The position numbers and the translations under genes were made by a program. The notes under the pieces were generated by a model, which saw only the letters and a program-made list of their open reading frames with translations, was not told where the DNA came from and did not search any database. DNA of 64,000 nt, taken from Echinococcus granulosus (taxonomy: Eukaryota > Platyhelminthes > Cestoda > Cyclophyllidea > Taeniidae). Location of the stretch: contig NW_020170389.1 of assembly GCF_000524195.1 (NCBI RefSeq), forward strand, positions 977,983 to 1,041,982, given 5' to 3'. Of this stretch, positions 1 to 51,864 are shown piece after piece. The first letter of the stretch is position 1, and every line of letters starts with the position of its first letter.

Positions 1-370
1 TATTTTTTACTATTAGTTTGGGTCGCCAAGTACAGGACTTGTGGTACATTATGCAACCGTGTACCATTTGCATTAACACACTGTCCCAAAAATAAATTCC
101 ATTCCGATAAAAAACATTCAAAAGTGAATGACAAAAGTAGATTGCAGCAGTTTAATACCAACAGTGTTCCGTCGAATAAGAAAAAAAGGTTATGTACACA
201 CGACACTTAAATGCATTTGTAGTGTGGACCATAAATGGAAAGGTGAAATCAGGTCCCTAATATACACGCAATAAAGAAGTTGTAGGTAATTACCATGAGA
301 ATGAATGGGAGATGAGCGATTGGGTAGCTAAAACGGCACCCAATTACCCATTGGCAAAGAGGCCACGTAG
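1..370. other. 3' flank of the GPS2-like gene
   Basis: Non-coding AT-rich sequence downstream of the minus-strand GPS2-like stop codon; it probably includes that gene's 3' UTR. No clear minus-strand AATAAA, RNA gene or repeat was recognised here. Confidence 0.4.
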
Positions 371-1907
371 CTACTGTGGCTGCTGCGGTTGAGGTTGAGA
401 GGCACCACGACCGGCGTAGAGCGCAGCGGCCTGCTGCTGAGCTGCAAGCTGCTGGGCCATTTGGATTTGCTGAGCCGATTGGCCCGTGGTGATGCTGCCT
501 CGGTAGCCGGTGGGCGCAGGAGGGAGGAAGGTCCCACTGCCACTACTGAGAGGCGGTCCAGCAGCAGCAGAAGACGAGACACCCGTGGGAGTGGGAAGAC
601 CCGATGTAGAGGGGGACCGCGGGTTCGAACCGAGGGAGGAAGCGGCCACCATTGCCGCCAACTTGGGGTTGTTCAAGAATGCTGACAGCGTCCCTGCGTT
701 GATCGCGCTCAATACCTCTGCTTGGAAATGTAAAGTGAGGCAGTACGGGTATAACAGTCATGAAAACTAGAAAGCACAATTTAACTAAAGAGCACTATGC
801 ATGCAAGCATGGGGCGTAAAAAAAATTGGTCCGCAAGCGACTACGGATCCGGGCGAGGTCGTAAAATCAAAAACAGGTTTGGAAGAACAACATTTGAGCA
901 CGTATGGGACTGGTTCCGACGGAATAGTTACAAGTAAACCCCCGAGTTATGACACAAAAAGCGAAAGGAGTTTAGTACCCGATTGTAGTTTTCCGCTAGC
1001 GGCACCAAGCTCGACAAGATATTTGGAAATTGCTTGGAGTTCTTGCGCAGTCATCTCCCGATTCCCCAAAATGTTATTAACAGGGCCATCGGGAAAGCTT
1101 TTTGCAAGAAACTGCTGTTGCTGGGGTATAAGCGAGCCATATATAGCCATTTGACGTTTATCTAATCCCGAAAACGCGACTGATCCTAGATTGGGATTGG
1201 CAGCCGAGGAATCGTGGACTCCGTGAGTCGAAGATGATGGTGAGAACTGAAATATTTTTGTTAAGATGGAGAAACACTTAAGACTAAAGTGAAGCAATGA
1301 TATAGATACCTGGCTCGGACAATATAATTGGCCAACTTGCTTTCTCAGGGCACTTGTTTGACTGATAACATCCAGTGAACAACTACCTCCAAAACCCTTA
1401 TGTGCAGTCTTTGGTAGCATAAGGAGAGCATCTTGAGAAGCTCTGCCTTGACATTGGTCAGCATACAAAGCTACTTTCTCCATCTGAATCCTTAAGGTTT
1501 CATAGGAAATGAATAAGTTACTGTTGATTTCTAGCTCTAATCTCTACTTCTCGCAATTTACATTCCTGTGTTATTTGTTTGAATCTAGTAAAGAGAGCAT
1601 CTTTTTCCGTTTTAAGGAGAGATATTCTCTTTTTTGTCTCAAAAATCTGGAGATGAAATAAGCGACAACTTACCTCACGTTTTGCATTTTCGAGGGACTC
1701 AGTGGAGAATTTAATCTGCCTCTTACGTTCCTCGCGTTCCTTCTTTAGACGTTTATAATAATCAGCTTGAGCGCGCTCTGAAAAGACTGAATGAGCGGAT
1801 CATATACCTTCAGCCTCTCGTTTGCGCTTATTCATTATGAACTTCTTCAACTTCTGATACATTGCCTGGTTGAGTTTTTCCCTCTCAAAGGTTATGGTAT
1901 TTGACAT
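371..1907 (-). CDS. GPS2-like coiled-coil protein (G protein pathway suppressor 2 homologue)
   Basis: Six exons join in frame: 1907-1808, 1777-1674, 1646-1522, 1490-1310, 1246-979 and 717-371, giving 374 aa (human GPS2 is 327 aa). The first three introns are 30, 27 and 31 nt. The start is the ATG at 1907; the first residues read MSNTITFEREKLNQAMYQ. Residues about 8-110 are a highly charged helix with the order seen in GPS2: a K-L-x-x-A-M start, a Lys/Arg/Glu-rich stretch, then the coiled coil around ETKKRISLLKTEKDALF, which lines up without gaps with the GPS2 coiled coil. The rest is low-complexity Ser/Pro/Gln/Ala with a QQIQMAQQLAAQQQ tract. In animals GPS2 is a nuclear subunit of the NCoR/SMRT-HDAC3 corepressor complex, bound through this coiled coil; that role is inferred here. 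The C-terminal half shows no family signature, so another coiled-coil nuclear protein remains possible. Confidence 0.62.
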
Positions 1908-3689
1908 AGTAAGACAAGTTAAAGATGATGCTTCTAATGAAATCAGTGAATGAGGAAACACTTCTGCGAAATCAGGAAAGAACAAGTCACACAACAACTA
2001 TGCGGGAATTCGAAAAGCGTGGTCCTATAATGGCTGATTAGAACGAATTGTGAGAACAAATATTTAACCTGATACTTTATGCAATCATGCAAAGGCAGCA
2101 TAGACAGTCATCTGATTCTTCTAATACTATTTCAAAGAAATTCAGGGCATCGAATAACCCTAACCTACCTTTTTTTGAGTACTGAAATGCTGTACCAGGC
2201 TTTCGGATGCATGCAATGTTAGACACTGAAGTTGAACATGATATTAAAATATAGCTTACAACAAACATTAATTAGGTTTTTAGTTACTCAGAAACTAGTT
2301 CTCTTTGATAGATTTGGCTGCCGCCTCTTCTTCCTCCTTCACTCCCTTGGAAAGAGTAGACTGACCAGGTAGGGGAATTCTTTGCTAGTGATATTAGGAA
2401 CGGGCCATAGTGGTAAAGGTTATGCTCACTTAGAGTTTTTTCCTCTTTCGTAAGTAGGTGACGACTGTTTCGTAACGAACGCTCCTCACCCAAAAGGGGT
2501 ATTCGAACAAACATCTGTTTGACCCCTAATACACAGAGCCAAACGGATTCTGTCGTTGAGTAGCCGCCACTTTCCTGAACCAGGCCTTTTCTTTGTTATT
2601 AACATAGAATGGCTGGAAGGCTATTGCCATGGTTAAGGGGCCATACCACTAAGCTAAAGTGCAATGCGCCAAGAATTCAAAGCCTGAATTTTTAAACAGT
2701 ACGAGCGATGTGAGTTGTTAAAAGATTACAGCAAGTCCTAGAAAAGTGCAAAACTAGGTTTTAATTCCTTATTTTTGCAATAGCGTCCTTGTAAATCCCT
2801 AAATTCATGACGCTTAACTTATAAATGAGGTAATGTATGAAGCTACATCGACCATTGTTGATTTTCACAAAATTCTGTTGGCCAGTGTCATTAGCCCGAG
2901 TTAATTGGATGTTTATCGTCTTGGTATAGTTGTGGAGATGGCGCGCATTTGTGAACTAAGCCTGGAATTGTGTGTGCGTATTTTTTCTGTAGCTTGGGTT
3001 AATAAATCTGCCCATGTAGCGGTGCATCCCTTCCGCAGTAGTATAGAACACATTACTACCGCAGATGAGATATTTGAGGCTATTAGCATGTCCTGACAAC
3101 CATTCAGTAGAGTAAAAGTACAACCTGTTCAGACTGGAGTGTTCGAGTAGCCAAGCGCATAGCTAAACAGAATATCGAATCGCTGGAAGTACCACGGCCA
3201 AAAAGTTGCCGACGTTAAAACCACTTCAAGTGCTGAAGGGCGCTTTGGTAACGAATACAACTTTGAGAAGGCACGGCATTCATGCCCAACATTCCCTCCC
3301 TGGTCTCCATGTGTAATGTTCTCCACCACATTTACGGTGGTCAAAGCGGAGCCAATGGTGGAATTTTTCCTGCTGCTGATATCTCTTTAACACGGATAAT
3401 CCGTGAGAACTCGAATACGATTCACCCACGATAAAATCACATTCTCCCATTTGTCAACTACACCGCAGCGCGATCAACTGGCTTCAGCCTACTCCTCCTG
3501 CTAAGTGATCGATGAAATCGAGAAAAGCACTTCTTTGTGAAATACCAACCAACAATGATTTCACTCCACCGACGTGCAGCAGACAACAGAAGTGTAGGAA
3601 TAGGACAGGTCTATAAATGAAAATATCAGCTTAGGATTGCAATGGGAGAAGGGTATAATACAGAGAGAGAACAGAGTAACGGCGCAATG
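1908..3689. other. Intergenic spacer between PYM and the GPS2-like gene
   Basis: Both flanking genes read on the minus strand, so this holds the PYM 3' UTR and the promoter/5' UTR of the GPS2-like gene. The short ORFs here, for example a minus-strand one at 2284-2514, have no splice-site context or recognisable motif and are not called. Confidence 0.4.
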
Positions 3690-5270
3690 TCAGTTAGGAG
3701 AGAGGGAACAGGAAGCCTCCAATTCAGCAACAAGGGCCTCAACCTCGGCGCGACGAGCCAGTTTGTCTTGCTGATCAGGATTCAGTATATGACCCTCTGC
3801 GGATTTTTCGGCTAATTGGGCGATCTGTCGCAATCGCTTCCTTTCCACTCTTAGCCGATGGCGTTTCACCACCTCACTTTCATCTTCTCCATTAGTCTCA
3901 TTTCGAGCCTTCCCTAATTTCGCAATGAGCTTTTCTTCTACTACCGAAGGTGATTCCGCTACTTCCCATTTTTCCTGCTCTCCCAACTGGGTCTTACCAG
4001 CTAAAGAAGAATCAAAGCATCATAATGGAATCAACGAGAGTCGATTTGTGGGGTTAGTTTACTTAAATGTACAAAACCCTTTCGGTCTTATTAGACGTGG
4101 ATAAATTAAGTGGAAAAGCATGACGGATAAGCCACATTTCCATGCAATGTGATTTAAAATTAGCATAACCGATAACGCTTAAGTCACCGCTTTTGCACGA
4201 TTGAAGTGGCCGCAAAAAGCAAGGCGCTGCTCTGGACCAATTGGTAAGTCATGGAAAAACTTGCGCAAGTGCAAAGTCGGCCCTGGTGATAAACAACCAG
4301 TAGCCATAGAAACAAACAACTCATGTAAAACCTTAAAAAGGAATTTTATCGGATTCGCCATTGTTTATGAGAAGTAGCGCCAATAACACTTGAAACGGTT
4401 AATGAAATAATTCGAAAAAAAAAACAAGATTCCTTCCAAATGGTTAATCAAAAAGTTTGTGTTTTATAGAGCACTATAAACACGAAAAAAGTTGCTGATA
4501 GGGACCTGGGCTTTACCTCCAGCAGAATTAGTTTTTGCTTTCAATTTCTTATTCTTAGAAGACTTCGGATCCCGGCTATTTGAAGCTACCTCGCCTGCAG
4601 CCCTCCTTTGTCGGGTTATAGCAGCCGCATCCTCTTTGGACAGACCAGGGATAACAAACGCATCACGTTTCTGGCGCATCTGCTCCACAGGCTTTGGAAG
4701 GTAACTAATGAAGTTGATAAACACCAACACAAATTTCCGGAAGAACACAAATAATCGCTGTGAAAACATAAGGATTCACCACTTGGAGCATTCGCAATTA
4801 TCTCAAGTACGGATAAAGCTGCAGAAAAAATACCCATGGTATTCAATAACAAACTTCGCAAATAAACAGTCGTTCTGCCACTAGCTGCAGAAAACCCCAA
4901 AACAACTTACAGTGTAAAAGGCCTCGCTGATCATGAACAACAAATAGAAAATTAAGCTACTGGAATAAAAGCACTTCGTACAAGCAGCCTTCATGGACCA
5001 CGTTCTGGGCACTTACCCATCATGCCAAACAATATAAATGTAAGAAAGCTACTTAAGTGGGAAAAGACCGCATAATCGAACATTACATTCACTTAGCTTA
5101 CGTTGGCACTTCATCCAGTGGTATGTACCCAGCCTTTACCTTGATTTCCTTTCTCCATGTACCATCGGGACGTCGGCTGGCCGGAATGACATGTTCTCCT
5201 AAAAGGAGTCATTTTGAAAACGGATCAGACCTTTCTCATTGACAACTACGCCAACACGCGCCGACCGCAT
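3690..5270 (-). CDS. PYM1: PYM, partner of Y14 and Mago (exon-junction-complex disassembly factor)
   Basis: Four exons join in frame: 5270-5231, 5198-5102, 4704-4517 and 4000-3690, giving 211 aa, close to human PYM1 (about 204 aa). The first intron is only 32 nt (5230-5199). Residues about 15-45 carry the family's N-terminal Y14-Mago-binding motif: [15 protein letters not shown] followed by [15 protein letters not shown] short middle part contains [13 protein letters not shown] and a Lys-rich run. The C-terminal part (about residues 160-205) has the basic helix [19 protein letters not shown] then [17 protein letters not shown], matching the PYM/eIF2A C-terminal domain that binds the 40S ribosomal subunit. 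By family knowledge PYM is cytoplasmic and strips exon junction complexes from mRNA during translation. The start is supported by its joining across the tiny intron directly into the conserved motif. Stop TGA is at 3692-3690. Confidence 0.9.
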
Positions 5271-6534
5271 TCCAAAGCCCACCGCACTTGACGAGGCGCC
5301 TCTAAAACCGCGCTCCTGTCACCACCATTATAAACACGTGTTTTTAAAATGCGAGAGCGAATGTGCCCAATCTAGCCTTTAAATATTGCACCACAAACCG
5401 TACTTCACTATACCTTCATTTTCAAACACTTGGCCTGTCAAAGCAGTTAATCGTATCATTAATGGTCTTTTCGATGCACGTCAGCAAAGTTGTTTTTGCA
5501 ATAACTTTGAAATGGCTTGATCAAACTTTGCATCGAAAAGTACTCCTTGCAAATTTACTTACTTCAGGCTTCCGAATTTAATTTAGCTAACTTATTTTTC
5601 TGTAACTTGGGTATTTCAAGACACTTCAACATCCAATCACTAACCACTGTTGTTACCTCTTTACTGAATGCTTGTGTTGCTCTTTTCTACCACACGAGCT
5701 ATTCCATCTTGACGGCAGAGCTTCTGGGCGTACCTGCAGCCCCTAAACCATTCTGTATTTTAACAGTAAATATTTTCTACACGCCAGAGTGGATTACCAT
5801 GATTTCCGAGAAAATTGGGGGCGTTAGGGTAACGGTTTCTTGCTTAGAAGTTTAACATTTTTACAAATTTCAAGTTTTAAGTATTTGTTTACTACTGTGG
5901 ACAAAAACACGCTTGCTTTATCCTGTAACAATGGCTTTATGAAGTACACCAGGCAGTGTAGGTTGGATTACATTAGTATTCAGTCTGTGCCCTTTAATAA
6001 ACTTGGGGGCGTTCGTCTGTTTTTTCTCTTCGCCAATGCCTTGTAAATCATTAGCTGACCTAAGTTCTAATTCGTGTACAAGGCCATAGTTCCACTTTAG
6101 GGAATGAAGCAAAACCACTTGTCGGCAACTAAGGTGACACTACCACTTAACCATCTAGAGAAGCTTTGTCATGGAGCTGCTTACGATTCCCGTGTGAAGA
6201 CACCAAATATGTGTAAACGCGATACAGCCCTCACATAGCTACTAGATGGATAGTATGCAGACAGATGTGGCTAAGCAGACCTGAAGTGAGAAAAAGTGGC
6301 AGGGAGGATCAGATACGGAATCCTACCCCAAGAACTATGTTAAATTCCGCCCTTAGTTATATGGCCGCGTGCTGGCTAATACACCCTCACAATACAGTAG
6401 CTACAGGGGACGAAACACAAAATCCTGTAGAACTACTAAGAGAAGTCAGGTATCTCCTCAACTGCATGGAAATTCGACAGCTAACATGATTACCTCGTTA
6501 ATGTTTTTTATTGTAGCACTAATTACGCCTAACG

Positions 6535-6795
6535 GCTAACGCCAGAGGTTGACCAAGGGAGGCGTTGGGTACGGCTAAAAGAGGAGAAGGGCCATGGAAT
6601 ATGCTAGTTGTCTGTTTAACTGTCGGATTTGGTTAAGGGCCACTTTTGGTCATTGCCACACTATATTCTCAGCGTGAGTTAACCTGCTGACCATGTTAGT
6701 AACCTCAAGCCCTACTGTATGCCGATTATGCATATTTAGCCTGAGTAGTATGCCTTATTTCTCCTCTGGGGAAGTCTTTGGGACCCACGCCCAAG
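6535..6795 (+). repeat. LTR-like interspersed repeat, copy A
   Basis: Contains GAGGTTGACCAAGGG at 6545-6559, identical over 15 nt to 60536-60550. A purine tract (6577-6591) follows, then a region ending in GTATGCCTT and GGGAAGTCT motifs shared with the copies at 7095-7435 and 60586-60790. The order (short leader, purine tract, repeat body) matches the 3' end of an LTR element. No coding capacity is seen and the copy is degraded. Confidence 0.55.
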
Positions 6796-7094
6796 TTACC
6801 TTGGCTTATTACTATAATATACTATAATACGCGTTTGTGTAAACATATGAATTATTTGGGATGTAATCGTTAAGAACCGATCTTGTAACAAAGCGAATGC
6901 ACTTAATACCTGGGGTGAAAACGAATGCTGATAGCAGGTGACTGCCCAAATGAAGGATGTCTTCCTCTGCACCTTCTTCTCATTCTAAGATTGCGAAAAC
7001 AGAAGTACGCGAGCGCGAGGAAGATGTAGAATGGGTTACGCTAAGACTCAATAAAAGCTTTGGGGTTCTACTGTAATACAGTGGTTATTTAACG

Positions 7095-7435
7095 TTCCGT
7101 TTCTATGGGTCACTTTGTGCTCTGACCATTGTACTTTTGCCAGGTGGGGTGGCCTCAGGACCATGTAAGTAGCCTCAGGCTTTCTACATGTTGGGTATAT
7201 ATATGTGATACAATGGCAGTTTATCCCTCAGTGTTGGTGAGGCGCTACTTTTGTACTTTTGGATTAGCCTTCTTGTACCTCGATGGGTGGGCTGGCCTTT
7301 GGGCCATGCCAATAGCCCAAACACCTTCCTTGTGCCGAATGTATATTCCGCCCGAGTATTGTGTCTTCTTTTGTCTTTAGGGAAGTCTCGGGACGCTACA
7401 TATACCCTGCCTGAGTATTATGCCTTCCTTTGATA
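7095..7435 (+). repeat. LTR-like interspersed repeats, copies B and C (degraded)
   Basis: Shares GGTCACTTTGT (7109-7119) with 59782-59792, and the module CCCGAGTATTGTGTCTTC then AGGGAAGTCTCGGGACGC with the copies in the Slit intron. A second CTGAGTATTATGCCTTCC follows at about 7410, so at least two partial copies lie in tandem. No purine tract or primer-like site was found beside them. Confidence 0.5.
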
Positions 7436-8519
7436 TGTTTAAGGTCAGAGAGAATCAAGCTAAATATTAGTTGACTAGATAAGTAATGTTTCCAAGGGCG
7501 CCAAACAGATGTAAGAGGCTAAACAAGCAAATAAGAGGAAAAGGATATCTTGCAATTTGTCGACCAACAAATATGTAATCAATTATACCCTGACAGTGTG
7601 AAATGTCCCGATATGTACATAATGAAAGTAATTAATAGAGTAATAGAGTAAGTAAAAGAGAATGTGGGTTTCAAAGACATCAAATTCGATAAGATAATTT
7701 ACAAAGACGCAAAAATTAACAAAAGTAAAAAAATAAGCCGAGCATTTGCACATCCACAAATCTAAATGGTTGGATCTTGTTTCTCTCACTCAATTAAAGG
7801 TTCATATGGGGTTCATGGGTTATTCTCACGAGTGCGGTCTCTGTAAAACTGCTGGTGTGGGGTGAATTACCCTTTCGTCTAAAACTGTGTGCATTAAATT
7901 TAGAAAACAGATTATTTCATAAACATCAAACATATAAAATAGTAAGCCCTACTTCTTATCTCTCTTGTGATTGGGTATGTGAGGTTGTTGCTCGGTTGTA
8001 CTTATTTTAATCTATTTTGGTCTGCACCTAGGATAGTCTTTGTTAAAAGAATGCTTGAAGCTGCCACAAAAGTTATTTGGGGTGGTAGGCTTATGCAAGT
8101 GCGTTATTTAAATCATGGATCAAATCTGATTATGTACTTGAATTACGTAGTCCAAGATGCACATTGTCGTAGTTTTCAAAGCAGAAGGGCAACTTATACA
8201 ATAGCATAATTAAATTAAACAACTCTGTCCTATGACATTGTTTACCTCATCTCCGTCCTCTATGTGAAGCATTTACAATTTTGGTCGGGTTATTGGGTTC
8301 TTTTGATTTACATGTTAATATAAAAGTGTATGCTTTTCACAGAAGTATTCTACTACTAATGCAGGCGATTGGGATCTGGAATAAGTTTTGGGTTAATAAA
8401 CCGGTTTTCCATTGGGAAATCAACCGTTCTGGCCTTTCTTGTGCAAGGTCCATTGGAACAGTGGAATTTACACAACCTTCTGTTTTACCATGCGGCCTTT
8501 GTTATTTCCCTTGTTAGTC

Positions 8520-49715
<41,196 letters not shown>

Positions 49716-50579
49716 ATTTGCGCAACCTTCCCTCTAGAAAGCCATACAACCACGCCGAGTAGACCACCCTACTTGTTCTCTATTCCTCTCCACCCGTGTG
49801 GTAGCTCACACTCTCAAGAAGCTCAGATGGGTCCCTCAAATCCAATGACCAACGAACACATTGGCCGGCCAATGTTTTTTTCTCAAATAGCCCTCCTTCC
49901 CACCCTTTCTGCTCCGCAACCCCCCCCCTCCTGAGGGTATACAGGTGTTGTAACTTGATTCAGAAATCTTTACTCGTTGAGACTATGGAGTACTTGAATC
50001 TAATAGGTTCTTTCTTTGGCTACCATCTGAGAAGACTAGGGTGTTTCTTACCCTGAATGCGGCTCAAAATCGTGGTTATTGCCTCGTAGATAAATCATTC
50101 CTGTTAACACCAATCATTTCTACAAGTAAACACTTCACCGTAAATGCCGAAGATGCATGACGTAATCGAAATAGACCGTCTTGCCTAAACAGAATTCCTA
50201 TTAGGCTGAAACCATCTCTAGGGATGGATATCTTCGCAGTTCCTTGCGTTAGGAGCAACTTTGTCGCATTCGTGATTAAAGATGCATGTGAAGCAACCTT
50301 CACGTCTTCAAGGTTCGCGGGTTCAGATGAGCTAGGAAGACCTCCTTCGAGGATTGTATTAAAACGTAATGGACCAGCAGGTTGCGAAGTTAGCTACCTG
50401 CGGAGCAAACACTAGGATTTGACTCTAATTTAAAGAGGACGAGAGAGGTTATCCTTTAGAGTCGATCATTATTTAACACCAGCTTGTGAGAGAAGTTGTA
50501 TGCGGAGTCCCAAGTTGTAAGTCCAGGTTACGCGCCGTTCAAATTGTGAATGCAAGTGAAACCAGCCGCCGAAAATCAC

Positions 50580-50585
50580 TTTATT
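50580..50585 (-). promoter_or_regulatory. Candidate poly(A) signal for Slit
   Basis: AATAAA on the minus strand, about 820 nt after the Slit stop codon. Candidate only; the hexamer is common in AT-rich DNA. Confidence 0.3.
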
Positions 50586-50973
50586 TAAATTCGTATTCAC
50601 TTACTGCTCAACCGACGGGGAATGCCGATCTCACTTCTGGTCCAGCTGATCTCACCAATTCAAAAGCAACAAAGATTGTGGCAGAAGAAAATACTAGTTT
50701 CCGAAGTCACACTGCGAAATACAATCGCATGTGACAACATCCCCCGTATGGTCCCAGTACGACAACACTGGGATACGCGAACTAACTCGAAAGATGTTTA
50801 GAAAATGAGACTAAGCTGGATTTTTTTCTATCACCTCCTAGCAGTGAATAATTCTCAGCGTGTTTTCTCTTGTACTTTACAGTCCGTTTGTTACCATTTG
50901 AAATGGTTAGGGATTAGATGATATTATTTTTCACTCCGTTGGGATCGTGAGCTTCACAAACGCATGTTTGTAG

Positions 50974-50979
50974 AATAAA
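50974..50979 (+). promoter_or_regulatory. Candidate poly(A) signal for Cav1
   Basis: AATAAA on the plus strand, about 1.26 kb after the Cav1 stop codon. Candidate only. Confidence 0.3.
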
Positions 50980-51403
50980 TGGGTCATTATTAGATAAGTG
51001 ATTAATTGCAGAAATTTCTGTTTGCATTCCTTGTGAATACTAAGTCACCACCACTTTAGTTCACCTTCGTATGTGGTCCAATATCTTGATCTTAATTTCA
51101 TGTTTTTGTTTTTAAAGTCTTGATTAAAATAGGTCCATTTCAAGGAAAGTGGAAAAAAAGAGCGAAGTGGAGCATGGTATGGGATATTTGGGAGAGGTTA
51201 AATGAAATGGTGTGTGGGTAAATGGTTGCAAGGACCATGTGCTGCGTCTGTTAAAAAGTTGGTGGATGATAACGACAACGATACAACTTCATGCAGAGTA
51301 GGTACGCCACAGCAACCGCGCTCCTGTGAATAAATGCTACATGAAAGATGAGGTAATATCGTTTGCGTCCTCTGTCTCTATCTTCCCTCACGTTCCCGTG
51401 GCC

Positions 51404-51864
51404 TCAAAATGCATCAGTGGCTATACCGTCAGTAGTACTGCCGTCGCGATTGTGACAATTGGTGGCGCATCCACACTTCCGAACGAAATGGAACCACCGA
51501 GAGTAGACACGGTTCCCACTACCATTCTTTGGACATTGGAACTGTACGCTTTTCTGTTTAAAACGCATCGGCTGACAGCATGTTCCAGTATTTTCCGTAA
51601 CACTTCGAGGCATACGACTTAGTTTAGGCATCAATGGGGGTGATAATGAAGTCCACTGACTTCTGTGTCGACGAACTCTTCGCCGTGCCTTTTTACGCCA
51701 TCGGCGTTTCCGCTGCTGCTGCTCTAGCTGCCACATCAATGAAGTGCCGGCTGCACCTTGACAGGAGCCGGAACAGGAACGAATCACAATTCGCCTAGTT
51801 GAAATGCAGCCTGTGTCTGGATCGTATATATAGGAGTACCGGGAATGGCGTTTGCAGAAGATTG
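51404..51864 (-). other. Slit C-terminal cystine-knot (CTCK) exon
   Basis: The last exon, 153 codons with the stop. Knot cysteines are seen in TGCISTRRIVIRSCSGSC, GTCCQPMRFKQKSVQFQC and FVRKCGCATNC. Between SGSC and GTCC, where vertebrate Slits have only a few residues, there are about 58 residues including the basic stretch RKRRWRKKARRRVRRHR. Confidence 0.85.

Larger units (their letters stand above)
5271..8519. other. Divergent spacer between PYM and Cav1
   Basis: Head-to-head spacer holding the upstream regions of PYM (minus) and Cav1 (plus). A good splice acceptor (pyrimidine-rich run ending TTGTTAG at 8511-8517) lies two bases before the Cav1 ATG, so a 5' UTR exon of Cav1 probably sits somewhere in this spacer, but I could not place it. 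Two old repeat clusters are listed separately. ORFs such as 5517-5855 and 6265-6489 show no recognisable protein. Confidence 0.5.
49716..51403. other. Convergent spacer between Cav1 and Slit
   Basis: Tail-to-tail spacer holding the 3' UTRs of both genes. It contains a C-run near 49920. AATAAA hexamers lie on the plus strand at 50974-50979 and on the minus strand at 50580-50585. ORFs here (50224-50415, 50486-50734) are not recognisable. Confidence 0.45.

Noticed and set aside
619..629. GGGTTCGAACC resembling a tRNA B box
   Set aside because: It lies in the coding sequence of the last GPS2-like exon; no A box or cloverleaf is present around it.
2284..2514. 76-aa minus-strand ORF between PYM and the GPS2-like gene
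   Set aside because: No motif and no in-phase splice sites linking it to either gene.
3015..3070. Palindrome-like stretch (GCAGTAGTATAGAACACATT then ACTACCGCAG) suggesting a mobile-element end
   Set aside because: The arms are short and imperfect and no second copy or target duplication was seen.
6265..6489. 74-aa plus-strand ORF upstream of Cav1
   Set aside because: No recognisable protein features; it lies near degraded repeats.
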